From: Romboutsia timonensis
GTDB lineage: Bacteria > Bacillota > Clostridia > Peptostreptococcales > Peptostreptococcaceae
NCBI RefSeq assembly: GCF_900106845.1
Contig: NZ_LT629850.1
Location: forward strand, 302,747-366,746
Length of the DNA stretch: 64,000 nt
Reading direction: 5' to 3'
Under the pieces are notes generated by a model. The model ran no database searches. It saw only the letters and a list, made by a program, of their open reading frames with translations, and was not told the DNA's origin. Positions 53,378 to 62,305 of this stretch are shown one piece after another. The position numbers were made by a program, and so were the translations under genes. Positions within the stretch are counted from its first letter, which is position 1; each line of letters begins with the position of its first letter.

Positions 53378-53606
53378 CCAGTGAAAAGGATTAGTAACTA
53401 AACAAACTTTAATACAGAGAGTTAAGAGTGCTGAGAACTTAACATAAAGAATTTAGTGAATGGACCTTGAAGGAGTTAGGTGAAATATAGTAGCCAAGAC
53501 GTGTCTGCACGTTATAGCAGAATTAAGTGATATACATTAAATTGTATATAATTTAGGTGGTACCGCGGAATAATCCGTCCTATATTTTTATAGGACGTTT
53601 TTTTAT
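53378..53606 (+). promoter_or_regulatory. Tryptophan T-box leader of mtnN-trpS
   Basis: Stem I begins near 53378; AGAGAGTTAAGAGTGCTGAGA is followed by the specifier loop GTGAATGGACC with TGG (Trp) at 53461-53463. The T-box AGGTGGTACCGCGG is at 53555-53568. The terminator CGTCCTATA / TATAGGACG (53576-53584 with 53589-53597) has a T7 tail. trpS is the second gene downstream, which supports the Trp reading. Together with the terminator and promoter it explains the 530-bp gap. Confidence 0.94.
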
Positions 53607-53691
53607 TTCAATTAATATTAACTAAAATATAAATTGAAAATTTTATAAAATTATATTAAAACAAATGACAAATATAAAGTAGGAGGACGTT

Positions 53692-54390
53692 ATGAATAGA
53701 ATAGGAATAATAGGAGCAATGGACGAAGAAGTAGATATATTAGTTGAGCTTATGGATATTAAAGAAACTATAGAAAAAGCTAGCTTAAAATTCTACAAAG
53801 GAACATTAGAAGGAAAAGATATAGTATTAGTAAGATGTGGTATAGGTAAAGTTAACTCTGCACTTTGCGCACAAATATTAATAAGTGAATTTGATGTAGA
53901 TGCAGTTGTTAACACTGGTGTTGCAGGTGCCCTACATTCAGAATTAGATGTTTTAGATATGGTAATTTCAACTGATGCTATACAATATGATGTAGATACA
54001 ACTGCATTTGGAGACCCAAAAGGAACAATACCAAGAATGGAAAGTTCTGTATTTGTGGCAGATGAAAAACTTATAAATGCAGCGTATGAATCTTCTATAA
54101 AAGAAATGAAATCGAATAAAGTATTAAAAGGAAGAGTGGCTACAGGAGATATATTTATAAGCTCTAAAGAGTTAAAAGAAGAATTAGTAAATGATTTTAA
54201 TGCTTATTGTGGGGAAATGGAAGGTGGAGCAATAGCTCACGTTTGTACTTTAAATAAAGTTCCATTTGTAATAATAAGAGCTATGTCAGATAAGGCTGAT
54301 GGAAGTGCAGATGTTACTTATGATGAGTTTGTTAAAGTTGCAGCTCATAATTCTAAGGATATAGTATTAAATATGTTAAAAGCATTATAG
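53692..54390 (+). CDS. mtnN: 5'-methylthioadenosine/S-adenosylhomocysteine nucleosidase
   Basis: 232 aa. Cleaves the glycosidic bond of MTA and S-adenosylhomocysteine to give adenine, recycling SAM by-products and feeding the LuxS route. MNRIGIIGAMDEEVDILVE start, VNTGVAGALHSELDVLDMVIS, the substrate-binding Glu in CGEMEGGAIAHVC and the catalytic Asp in RAMSDKADGSAD are all present. AGGAGG ribosome binding site. It is the first gene behind a Trp T-box, with trpS 11 bp downstream. Confidence 0.96.
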   Translation: MNRIGIIGAMDEEVDILVELMDIKETIEKASLKFYKGTLEGKDIVLVRCGIGKVNSALCAQILISEFDVDAVVNTGVAGALHSELDVLDMVISTDAIQYDVDTTAFGDPKGTIPRMESSVFVADEKLINAAYESSIKEMKSNKVLKGRVATGDIFISSKELKEELVNDFNAYCGEMEGGAIAHVCTLNKVPFVIIRAMSDKADGSADVTYDEFVKVAAHNSKDIVLNMLKAL

Positions 54391-54401
54391 GGGTGAAATA
54401 A

Positions 54402-55406
54402 ATGAGTGAAAAGAAAATAATATTTAGTGGAGCTCAACCATCTGGAAAAATGACTTTAGGAAATTATCTAGGAGCTATACAAAACTGGACTAAGCTTCAA
54501 GATGAATATGATTGTTTTTACAGCGTAGTTGATTTACATGCAATAACAGTACCACAAGAATCAAAAAATCTAAGAGCAAATACAATGCAATTATTAGCTC
54601 AATACTTAGCTTGTGGACTAGATCCAGAAAAAAATACTATATTTATACAATCTCATGTAAGTGCTCATGCAGAACTTATGTGGATATTAAATACAATGAC
54701 TTATATGGGTGAGTTAAGTAGAATGACTCAGTTTAAAGATAAATCACAAAAAAGTGAAGCAAACTTAAATGCAGGATTATTTACATATCCAGTATTAATG
54801 GCAGCAGATATATTATTATATCAAACAGACTTAGTACCAGTTGGAGAAGATCAAAAGCAACATTTAGAATTAGCTAGAGACTTAGCTGCTAGATTTAATA
54901 ATAGATACTCACCTACATTTAAAATACCAGAGCCATATATACCAAAAGAAGTAGGTAGAGTAATGAGCTTACAAGAACCTACAAAGAAAATGAGTAAATC
55001 TGATGAAAATGAAAATGCATTTATACTTTTAGCAGATGATGCAGACACTATAAGAAGAAAAATAAAAAGAAGTGTTACAGATTCATTAGGAGTAATAAGT
55101 TATAATGATGAACAACCAGGAATAAAAAACTTATTAGAAATATATTCTAAATTAGGTAACAAATCTATAGAAGAATTAGTGGCTATGTATGAAGGTAAAG
55201 GATACGGAATATTCAAAGAAGATGTAGCCGAAGTTATAGTTGAAAGTTTAAGACCTATAAGGGAGCAGTATAATGATCTTTTAAATAATAAAGATTATTT
55301 AGAAAAAGTATATGCTATAGGTGCGGAAAAAGCTGAAAGACAAGCTAGAAAAACTTTAAGAAAAGTTTATAAAAAAGTTGGATTAATAGAAAGAAAATTT
55401 TTATAA
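54402..55406 (+). CDS. trpS: Tryptophanyl-tRNA synthetase
   Basis: 334 aa class I synthetase. The first signature is PSGKMTLGNYLGA (TLGN in the HIGH position, a common TrpRS form); DLHAITVPQ, VPVGEDQKQHLELARDLAARFN and KMSKSDENENAFI follow. Cytosolic. GGGGTG ribosome binding site. Expression should follow the Trp T-box upstream of mtnN. Confidence 0.97.
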   Translation: MSEKKIIFSGAQPSGKMTLGNYLGAIQNWTKLQDEYDCFYSVVDLHAITVPQESKNLRANTMQLLAQYLACGLDPEKNTIFIQSHVSAHAELMWILNTMTYMGELSRMTQFKDKSQKSEANLNAGLFTYPVLMAADILLYQTDLVPVGEDQKQHLELARDLAARFNNRYSPTFKIPEPYIPKEVGRVMSLQEPTKKMSKSDENENAFILLADDADTIRRKIKRSVTDSLGVISYNDEQPGIKNLLEIYSKLGNKSIEELVAMYEGKGYGIFKEDVAEVIVESLRPIREQYNDLLNNKDYLEKVYAIGAEKAERQARKTLRKVYKKVGLIERKFL

Positions 55407-55419
55407 GATGTGATAAAAG

Positions 55420-55453
55420 GGAGTTGAAATGATAATATTTCAACTCCTTTTTC
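55420..55453 (+). terminator. Terminator after trpS
   Basis: GGAGTTGAAAT / ATTTCAACTCC (right arm 55437-55447), one bulged G on the left arm, then TTTTTCT. Confidence 0.9.
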
Positions 55454-55474
55454 TATTACATAAAAAGTTACTGA

Positions 55475-55506
55475 AAATATGAGCTAAGTGAATTTTTTAC
55501 TCAGAT
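55475..55506 (+). repeat. Remnant copy G of the dispersed repeat
   Basis: ATATGAGCTAAGTGAATTTT then TTACTCAG, against ACATGAGCGAAGCGAATTTT then TTATTTAG in copy B: only the 3' end of module 2 survives, again just after a terminator. Confidence 0.5.
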
Positions 55507-55568
55507 GCACATACAATGATTAACTTTTTCACATAATATTTACGTATTATCTTTTTACAAAAAAGGAA

Positions 55569-55958
55569 GTGAGGCATATTAAATATAAAGAAGATAATAA
55601 CCTAGAAAATCAAAATCCTATAAATATGAAAGACCTTGATAAAGTTATGAATGAATTAAATTTATGTGAAATAACATCAGAAGATTTAGGACTTATAAGA
55701 AGGTATTTAGAAAGATTAATTTTAATAATTGAGAGAAGTAGAATTAGAGAATATATGATGCTAACAGATAGTAAAAGAAGGTTATTTTTAATAAATTTTG
55801 TAGCAGGATTAGGGAAAGGATTTGGCCAAGCGATAGGTTTTACAGTCTTAGCAGCGTTAGTGCTTTACTTATTAAGTACATGGGTAGATTTGCCTGTAAT
55901 AGGTGCATTTATAGCAAAACTTATAAATATAGTAGATCAATATAGAGAGGGTAGATAA
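55569..55958 (+). CDS. DUF5665 membrane protein
   Basis: 129 aa. N-terminal ~85 residues are charged and helical (LGLIRRYLERLILIIERSRIREY); a conserved glycine-rich stretch leads into a membrane segment (GLGKGFGQAIGFTVLAALVLYLLSTWVDLPVIGAFIAKLINIV), which is the DUF5665 signature. The start is uncertain: GTG 55569 has AAAAGGA almost abutting it. ATG 55626 has no site, and an unusual ATT at 55578 would sit just after GGAAGTGAGG. Its end is two bases before the next gene. Function unknown. Confidence 0.72.
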   Translation: MRHIKYKEDNNLENQNPINMKDLDKVMNELNLCEITSEDLGLIRRYLERLILIIERSRIREYMMLTDSKRRLFLINFVAGLGKGFGQAIGFTVLAALVLYLLSTWVDLPVIGAFIAKLINIVDQYREGR

Positions 55959-55960
55959 AT

Positions 55961-56461
55961 ATGAATATAAATAAATATAAGGAAAAACTTTTAAAGGAAA
56001 AAGAAAAATTAACTGGATTAATAAGTGAAATGAGGGATAATACAGTTTTTGGGAATATAACTAATCATACTAGTGAAAGATATACTTCAGGTGAATTATC
56101 AAGCTATGATAATCATCCAGCAGATATAGGAACAGAGGTATATATGCAGGATATGCAAAATAGTCTAACTAATCATGAAGAAGGAAAGTTAAATAATATT
56201 GAAGACGCACTATACAAAATTGAAAATGGAACTTATGGTATATGTGATATTTGTCATCAGCAAATAGATAAAGATAGATTAGATATACTCCCTGAAACTA
56301 ACTTATGCTCTAATTGTGCAAAAAATCAACCAGATTTACATTTAACAAGTAGAGAAGAAAATCAAAGATTAATAAATAAAGGATATATGTTTTATGATGA
56401 AACAGTTATGAAGTTAAATGAAATGAATAAAATGCCTAAAGATGAGTCAGATAGGGATTAG
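55961..56461 (+). CDS. TraR/DksA-type zinc-finger protein, YteA family
   Basis: 166 aa. Coiled-coil N-terminus (~1-25), DNHPADIGTEVYMQDMQNSL block, then the DksA-type zinc finger with C95-x2-C98 (CDIC) and C116-x2-C119 (CSNC). The YteA/YlyA subfamily in spore formers modulates RNA polymerase; B. subtilis ylyA lies between ileS and lspA, a position comparable to this one. GAGAGGGTAG precedes ATG. Confidence 0.87.
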   Translation: MNINKYKEKLLKEKEKLTGLISEMRDNTVFGNITNHTSERYTSGELSSYDNHPADIGTEVYMQDMQNSLTNHEEGKLNNIEDALYKIENGTYGICDICHQQIDKDRLDILPETNLCSNCAKNQPDLHLTSREENQRLINKGYMFYDETVMKLNEMNKMPKDESDRD

Positions 56462-56484
56462 TCTGAAGAAAAGAGGTGTCTATC

Positions 56485-57258
56485 ATGAAAAAGATTATTA
56501 TTCAGTTTTCGGTAGCCTTACTTTTAATTACAGGTATTTATGTTTATAAATACAATAATGAGAAAGATTTAGAAGTTTCAAATATAAGTCAAGATATAAT
56601 GAATGATTATGAAGATATAATTATAAAACATGGAAATGAAGATGAAAAAGTAATCGCATTAACTTTTGATGACGGTCCAGATAAAGATTTTACTCCACAA
56701 GTTTTAGATATATTAAAGAAAAATAATGTAAAAGCAACATTTTTTGTAGTAGGAGAAAATGTTGAATGGAATGCTGAAATTTTAAAAAGACAACATGAGG
56801 AAGGCCATGAAATAGGGAATCATACCTTTACACATATAAATGTTTCTAAAAAAGGATATAACGATATATATAAAGAAATAAATAATACACAGCAAGCAGT
56901 GAAAAAGGTTATAGGGGAAGAACCTAAACTATTTAGACCTCCATATAGAGCAATAAGCAAAGCTATGTGTAACATAGTAAAAGAAAAGGATATGAATATA
57001 GTTTTATGGTCTAATTTAGATCCAAGAGATTGGTCAAATCCAGGTGTTTATTACATTGTAGATACAATAACTTCTAAAGTTCAAAATGGGACTATAATAC
57101 TTTTACATGATTACAATAACTTAAGAAATAAAAAATCTCAAACAGTACAAGCACTAGAGATTGTTATACCAAAGTTAAAAGAAATGGGATATAAGTTTGT
57201 TACAGTATCAGAGCTTATAGAAAACCTAGAGAAAGAGCAAACAATGCAAAAACAATAA
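56485..57258 (+). CDS. Polysaccharide deacetylase (NodB domain), membrane-anchored
   Basis: 257 aa from ATG 56485 (AAGAGGTG upstream; the GTG three codons earlier is inside that site). Signal-anchor at ~4-22, then a NodB domain: LTFDDGPDKD with catalytic Asp62 and metal Asp63, metal ligands His113 and His117 in HTFTH, FRPPYR, WSNLDPRDW and IILLHD. The set is complete, so it should be an active zinc- or cobalt-dependent deacetylase of peptidoglycan or another N-acetylated glycan, acting outside the membrane. PdaA/PdaB-like sporulation roles are possible but not decided. Confidence 0.9.
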   Translation: MKKIIIQFSVALLLITGIYVYKYNNEKDLEVSNISQDIMNDYEDIIIKHGNEDEKVIALTFDDGPDKDFTPQVLDILKKNNVKATFFVVGENVEWNAEILKRQHEEGHEIGNHTFTHINVSKKGYNDIYKEINNTQQAVKKVIGEEPKLFRPPYRAISKAMCNIVKEKDMNIVLWSNLDPRDWSNPGVYYIVDTITSKVQNGTIILLHDYNNLRNKKSQTVQALEIVIPKLKEMGYKFVTVSELIENLEKEQTMQKQ

Positions 57259-57261
57259 TAG

Positions 57262-57288
57262 AGGCTTCCAATTAGGAAGCTTTTTTTT
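57262..57288 (+). terminator. Terminator after the deacetylase
   Basis: AGGCTTCC-AATTA-GGAAGCTT followed by six T. Confidence 0.9.
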
Positions 57289-57327
57289 GTATAATAATAA
57301 TATATATTTATCAGGGAGGAAAAAATA

Positions 57328-57783
57328 TTGATATATGAATTGATAATAATTTTATTAATAGGTATAGATCAAATATCTAAATTATTAGCACTAAATTACT
57401 TAAAAGATATAAGGAGTATACCTATAATACAAAATGTATTCCATCTTACATATGTAGAAAATAGAGGTGCAGCATTTGGAATGTTCCAAAATAACCAAAT
57501 AATATTTATAATCGTAGCGCTTGTAGCATCTATATATGGATTATACTATTTACATACAAAAAAAGTAGATACAGTTGGAAAAGTTGGAATACTCCTTATA
57601 ATATCCGGTGCTATAGGGAATCTAATAGATAGAGTAAGGCTTGGGTTTGTAGTTGATTATTTTGACTTTAGAATAATATGGGAGTACGTATTTAATATAG
57701 CAGATATATTTGTAGTTTTAGGTACAATACTTTTATGTATATACATATTATTTTATGATGACAATAAAGAAAAGCAGAAGTAG
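57328..57783 (+). CDS. lspA: Lipoprotein signal peptidase
   Basis: Membrane aspartyl protease that cleaves prolipoproteins after Lgt has acted. 151 aa, four membrane segments. Catalytic Asp101 in GNLIDRVRLGFVVDYFDF and Asp126 in FNIADIFVVLG; DQISKLL (Asp14) and VENRGAAFGMFQ are also conserved. TTG start with GGGAGGA seven bases upstream. rluD begins eight bases after it. Confidence 0.96.
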   Translation: MIYELIIILLIGIDQISKLLALNYLKDIRSIPIIQNVFHLTYVENRGAAFGMFQNNQIIFIIVALVASIYGLYYLHTKKVDTVGKVGILLIISGAIGNLIDRVRLGFVVDYFDFRIIWEYVFNIADIFVVLGTILLCIYILFYDDNKEKQK

Positions 57784-57791
57784 GTGTAAAA

Positions 57792-58703
57792 ATGGATGAA
57801 GTAAAAGAGTTTATAGTAATAGAAGAGGAAGAAGGAGATAGATTAGATGTATATCTTTCCGAGCAATTAGGAGATATGTCTAGAAGTTATATACAAAAAC
57901 TAATAAAAGATAAAAAAGTAACTGTTAATGATAAAATAGAAAAAGCAAAGTACTTAGTAAAAGAAGATGACAAAATAGTTATACAAATACCAGCACCGAA
58001 GCTTTTAGAGGTAATACCTCAAGATATACCGATAAACATAGTATATGAAGATAAAGATGTGCTTATAGTAAATAAACCTCAAGATATGGTAGTTCATCCT
58101 GCTCCAGGAAATTATGAGGGAACATTAGTAAATGCTATATTATATCATTGTAAAGAAAATTTATCATCTATAAATGGAGTAATAAGACCTGGAATAGTTC
58201 ATAGAATAGACAAAGATACTTCTGGACTTTTAATGATAGCTAAGAATAATAATGCACATAATAGTTTAGCAGAACAGCTAAAAGAACATTCTATTACAAG
58301 AGAATACCAATTTATATGCCATGGTGTAGTTAAAGAAGATAAAATAACAGTAAATAAACCTATAGGAAGAAATCCTAAGGATAGATTAAAAATGGCAGTT
58401 GTTAAAGATGGTAAAAATGCAATAACTCATTTTGAAGTTATTAAAAGGTATGAAAACTTTACTCATATGAAGGCAAGGCTTGAAACAGGAAGAACTCATC
58501 AAATAAGAGTTCATGCATTATCAATAAATCATCCTTTATTAGGAGATGAAGTATATGGACCTAAAAATAATAAATTTAAGTTAAAAGGACAAACTTTACA
58601 TGCTAAAAAATTAGGATTTATACATCCTACAACTAAAGAATATGTTGAATTTGATTCGGAGCTACCAAAGTATTTTCAAGATATATTAAATAAGTTGAAA
58701 TAA
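57792..58703 (+). CDS. rluD: RluD-family 23S rRNA pseudouridine synthase (YlyB)
   Basis: 303 aa. N-terminal S4 domain (~12-70: DRLDVYLSEQLGDMSRSYIQKLIKDKKVTVN) and catalytic domain with HRIDKDTSGLLMIAK, nucleophile Asp140; ETGRTHQIRVHALSINHPLLGDEVYG is diagnostic. Modifies large-subunit rRNA. The lspA-rluD-pyrR-uraA order equals lspA-ylyB-pyrR-pyrP of B. subtilis. The exact target uridines cannot be read from sequence. Confidence 0.95.
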   Translation: MDEVKEFIVIEEEEGDRLDVYLSEQLGDMSRSYIQKLIKDKKVTVNDKIEKAKYLVKEDDKIVIQIPAPKLLEVIPQDIPINIVYEDKDVLIVNKPQDMVVHPAPGNYEGTLVNAILYHCKENLSSINGVIRPGIVHRIDKDTSGLLMIAKNNNAHNSLAEQLKEHSITREYQFICHGVVKEDKITVNKPIGRNPKDRLKMAVVKDGKNAITHFEVIKRYENFTHMKARLETGRTHQIRVHALSINHPLLGDEVYGPKNNKFKLKGQTLHAKKLGFIHPTTKEYVEFDSELPKYFQDILNKLK

Positions 58704-58706
58704 TGC

Positions 58707-58735
58707 TTGAAATATATATATGTTGAATATATAAT
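58707..58735 (+). promoter_or_regulatory. Promoter of the pyr genes
   Basis: TTGAAA (58707-58712), 17 bp, TATAAT (58730-58735), immediately upstream of the first PyrR attenuator. Confidence 0.7.
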
Positions 58736-58753
58736 GATTATAATGAAAGTATA

Positions 58754-59423
<670 letters not shown>

Positions 59424-59446
59424 GAGCATAAATTTATAAATATAGT

Positions 59447-59521
59447 GCCTTTTAATTCAGTACAGAGATGCTGAAAAAGGGAGAATAATTTCTCCCTAAA
59501 AAATTTACGGGAGGTTTTTTT
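59447..59521 (+). promoter_or_regulatory. PyrR-dependent attenuator 2, the orphaned leader of uraA
   Basis: Anti-antiterminator TTCAGTA-CAGAGA-TGCTGAA (59456-59475) with flanking CCTTTT / AAAGG. Antiterminator GGGAGAA / TTCTCCC (59479-59485 with 59490-59496). Terminator CTCCCTAAA / TTTACGGGAG (59492-59500 with 59504-59513, one bulge) and T7. The original uraA ribosome binding site GGGAGG (59509-59514) lies in the terminator stem, seven bases before an ATG that now opens only a six-codon ORF in the IS. Confidence 0.9.
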
Positions 59522-59524
59522 ATG

Positions 59525-60640
59525 CCTGAATTGTCAATTTAAATCAGACAAATTACTTATGAATCACTAAGCAAATGTAAGTAAGCTTTCAAATCCAGTT
59601 GCTTCTTTTATAACCTCATTTGGTGTTTTATAGTCTAGTGATTTTCTAGGTATAGAATTCCATTTATACGCAATCATATTTAATTCTTCTTGAGAATATG
59701 CAGATAAATCTGTAGACTTAGGTAAATCTTTTCTAACTATTCCATTTGAATTCTCATTTAGCCCTCTTTGACCTGGTGATCCAGGGTCTCCAAAGTAGAT
59801 TTCAATATTAACTGAACTATCTTTTTCTATGTCTGACCATTTTGAAAACTCTTTACCTCTATCAAATGTAATAGTAGATATACACGACTTATGTAAAGAT
59901 GATAGCCATTTGCAAATTGCTTCTTTAACATCCTCACTCTTTCTACTTGCTTTAAGTAATACAATATATTTTGAATACTTTTCTACTAAAGTAACTATAG
60001 CTGATTTTCTAGCTTTTCCTACAATAGTATCTCCCTCAAAATGGCCATATTCTATACTAGTTTTAGCATTAGGATACTTTTCATCTCTTTCATGAATTGT
60101 TTTACATGTATTAATTTTACCTCTTGTTTCGTTATGACCCTTCGGGTTATTTTTACCCTTACGTCTCAACTTATTTATATCTATTACACCTTGTTTTGCT
60201 AATTTGTATAATGTTTTTGTTGATATTTTTTCATCTTTTCCATCTATTTTATCTCTTCCTGCGATAGCATCTAAAGACCAATCATTTTCTAGCTTATTAT
60301 TGATATCATCTAATTTTTCTTTGCTTAATACAATGGGCTTTCTTCCACATCTAGATTTATTTATTAGGTATTGATTATATATTTCTTGAACAGTAAGTCC
60401 TTGCATAAATAGCTTGTAATATCTGTAAACTTTATCTTTTCCAATTTTCATTCTTTGAGCGCAAGCTCTTGCTTTCACGCCTAAATAGTAATTTGCTTCT
60501 AGATTTGTTAGCTGATTTATGTTAATATGATTAAAAGACATTTTTGGTACTCCTTTTGTTGATTTTAGTAGGTTAACTAAGTATATCATAAGTGTCTTTT
60601 TTTGTTTATATATTTGTCTGATTTAATTATACAATTCAGG
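59525..60640 (-). mobile_element. IS30-family insertion sequence, complete, 1116 bp
   Basis: Terminal inverted repeats match 26 of 29 bp: left 59525-59553 (starting CCTGAATTGTCAATTTAAAT) against the complement of right 60612-60640 (starting CCTGAATTGTATAATTAAAT). They are flanked by a 3-bp direct repeat ATG (59522-59524 and 60641-60643), a target duplication size usual for IS30. It holds one intact transposase gene on the minus strand and appears recent and potentially active. Confidence 0.92.
59567..60541 (-). CDS. IS30-family transposase
   Basis: 324 aa from ATG 60541, which follows AAAGGAGT; an in-frame codon 16 residues earlier lacks a site. N-terminal helix-turn-helix region, NKSRCGRKPIVLSKEKLDDI, then the IS30 DDE core: first Asp in YGHFEGDTIVGKARKSAIVTLVEKYSKY, second in TITFDRGKEFSKW, Glu in RGLNENSNGIVRKDLPKSTD, ending WNSIPRKSLDYKTPNEV. 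All catalytic residues are intact. It is transcribed opposite to uraA. Confidence 0.95.
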   Translation of the reverse strand: MSFNHININQLTNLEANYYLGVKARACAQRMKIGKDKVYRYYKLFMQGLTVQEIYNQYLINKSRCGRKPIVLSKEKLDDINNKLENDWSLDAIAGRDKIDGKDEKISTKTLYKLAKQGVIDINKLRRKGKNNPKGHNETRGKINTCKTIHERDEKYPNAKTSIEYGHFEGDTIVGKARKSAIVTLVEKYSKYIVLLKASRKSEDVKEAICKWLSSLHKSCISTITFDRGKEFSKWSDIEKDSSVNIEIYFGDPGSPGQRGLNENSNGIVRKDLPKSTDLSAYSQEELNMIAYKWNSIPRKSLDYKTPNEVIKEATGFESLLTFA

Positions 60641-61885
60641 ATGAAAAAAACAGTATTATCAATACAACATTTATTAGCAATGTTTGGAGCCACAGTATTA
60701 GTTCCAATATTAACAGGATTTAATCCTTCAGTTGCAATTTTTTGTGCAGGTATAGGTACATTAATATTCCATTTCTGTACAGAAGGAAAAGTACCAGTAT
60801 TTTTAGGTTCAAGTTTTGCATTTATACCATTGATATTATCAGTTAAAGAAGCATTTAATGGTGACTTAGCTTATGCTCAAGGTGGTATAATGGTAGCTGG
60901 TTTAATTTATGTTATATTATCTTTTGTAATAAAGATGGTTGGAGTAGATAAGATAAAAAGATATTTCCCACCACAAGTTACAGGAGCAATGATAGCTGTT
61001 ATAGGTCTTAATTTATTACCAACAGCATTTGATATGGCATCAAATAATATTATGATAGCAATGATAACATTAGCTATAGCGCTTATTATAAATAACTTTG
61101 GTAAAGGATTTATAAAGCAATTAGGGATATTAATCGCAGTTATTATAGGATATATATTAAGCTTAGTATTAGGAGTGGTAGATACAATTACTATAGCACA
61201 AGCTAGTTTATTTGAAATACCAAAGTTTACGTTACCAAAGTTCAGTTTAGAAGCAATTGTTATAATAGCGCCAGTTGTATTAGCAGTTTTTATGGAACAT
61301 ATAGGAGATATGACAACAAATGGAGCAGTAGTAGGTAAAAACTTCTTAGAAAATCCAGGTTTAAATAAAACATTACTTGGAGATGGATTAGCTACTATAG
61401 TAGCAGGGTTTCTAGGAGGTCCAGCAAATACTACTTATGGAGAAAATACAGCGGTACTTGCACTAACTAAAAACTATGATCCATCATTACTTAGACGTAC
61501 AGCAGTATTTGCAATATGTTTATCTTGTATAGGAAAGTTTGGAGGATTTTTACAAAGTATACCAACCGCTGTTATGGGTGGTATAAGTATATTATTATTC
61601 TCTATGATAACTTTAGTTGGAGTAAAAACTGTAAAAGATAGTGGATGTATAAAAAACAAGAAAAATATAATTATAATATCAACAATAATGGTGATAGGTT
61701 TAGGAACTACTTACTTAAGTGATAAAGGTATAGTTATAGGTATACCAGTTACACAGGATGTAACAATAACAGGACTTAGCTTAGCAGCAATAGTAGGTAT
61801 AGTATTAAACGTATTATTAAACAATTCAAATACAGATTCAAAAGAAGATGAAGAAGCAGTTAAAGTAAGAACAACAACTGCATAA
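60641..61885 (+). CDS. uraA: Uracil permease (NCS2 family)
   Basis: 414 aa proton-linked uracil importer with about 12-14 membrane segments. MKKTVLSIQHLLAMFGATVLVPILTGFNPSVAIFCAGIGT, GSSFAFIPLI, VAVFMEHIGDMTTNGAVVGKNF and GGPANTTYGENTAVLALTKNYDP are family blocks. The coding region is intact from ATG 60641, but the IS30 element ends on the base before it. No Shine-Dalgarno remains: CAGG abuts the ATG. An in-frame TTG at 60602 inside the IS end also lacks a site. Expression is therefore probably reduced or relies on IS-derived signals, and PyrR control is lost or distant. Confidence 0.93.
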   Translation: MKKTVLSIQHLLAMFGATVLVPILTGFNPSVAIFCAGIGTLIFHFCTEGKVPVFLGSSFAFIPLILSVKEAFNGDLAYAQGGIMVAGLIYVILSFVIKMVGVDKIKRYFPPQVTGAMIAVIGLNLLPTAFDMASNNIMIAMITLAIALIINNFGKGFIKQLGILIAVIIGYILSLVLGVVDTITIAQASLFEIPKFTLPKFSLEAIVIIAPVVLAVFMEHIGDMTTNGAVVGKNFLENPGLNKTLLGDGLATIVAGFLGGPANTTYGENTAVLALTKNYDPSLLRRTAVFAICLSCIGKFGGFLQSIPTAVMGGISILLFSMITLVGVKTVKDSGCIKNKKNIIIISTIMVIGLGTTYLSDKGIVIGIPVTQDVTITGLSLAAIVGIVLNVLLNNSNTDSKEDEEAVKVRTTTA

Positions 61886-61895
61886 ATAAATTAAG

Positions 61896-61943
61896 ATGCC
61901 TATGCATAGAATAAAATATTGATCTATGTATAGGTATTTTTTA
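61896..61943 (+). terminator. Terminator after uraA, joined to repeat copy C
   Basis: ATGCCTATGCATAGA / TCTATGTATAGGTAT (61896-61910 with 61923-61937, G-U pairs included), followed by TTTTTT. Confidence 0.85.
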
Positions 61944-62107
61944 CGTATAATGAAATTATATAATGAAAAAAATGTGGATGACCTATGAATATGAGCAATA
62001 TCAATAACTTTATAAAAGTAAAAAATGATATTTTGAGCAACGGATGTATCCATAGCGTAAGCAAGGATATATCGTTGGCGAAATGAGCGAAGCGAATTTT
62101 TTATTAC
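61937..62107 (+). repeat. Dispersed intergenic repeat, copy C (full length, diverged)
   Basis: Module 1 has ends TTTTTTACGTATAA and TATAAAAGTAAAAAA and keeps ATGTGGATGACC...CAATATCAATAA. Module 2 starts TTTTGAGCAACGGATGTATCC and ends ATGAGCGAAGCGAATTTTTT; its central foldable part is longer than in copies A and B. Again fused to a terminator. It fills much of the 61886-62305 gap. The remainder is AT-rich leader DNA of the next gene, with CGAAC at 62250-62254 and GTTC at 62279-62282. Confidence 0.78.
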
Positions 62108-62305
62108 AGGAAAACTATATTGTATAAAAATTCAAAGGAATTCATTATTTTTAAATAAACATATATTAGTAAGTAAAAATTTAATAAGAAAAATTAAGTA
62201 AAAAGTATAGACAAATTTAAATAAAAATTATAAAATAGAAATCTATTTGCGAACAAAAATAAAAAGTATATAAAAAAAGTTCACAAAAATTATAGGAGGG
62301 CAATT

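Noticed and set aside
60602-60640. TTGTTT and TATACA in the IS right end as an outward promoter for uraA
   Set aside because: The spacer is 20 bp and the second box is weak. Outward transcription is possible but cannot be supported from the sequence.
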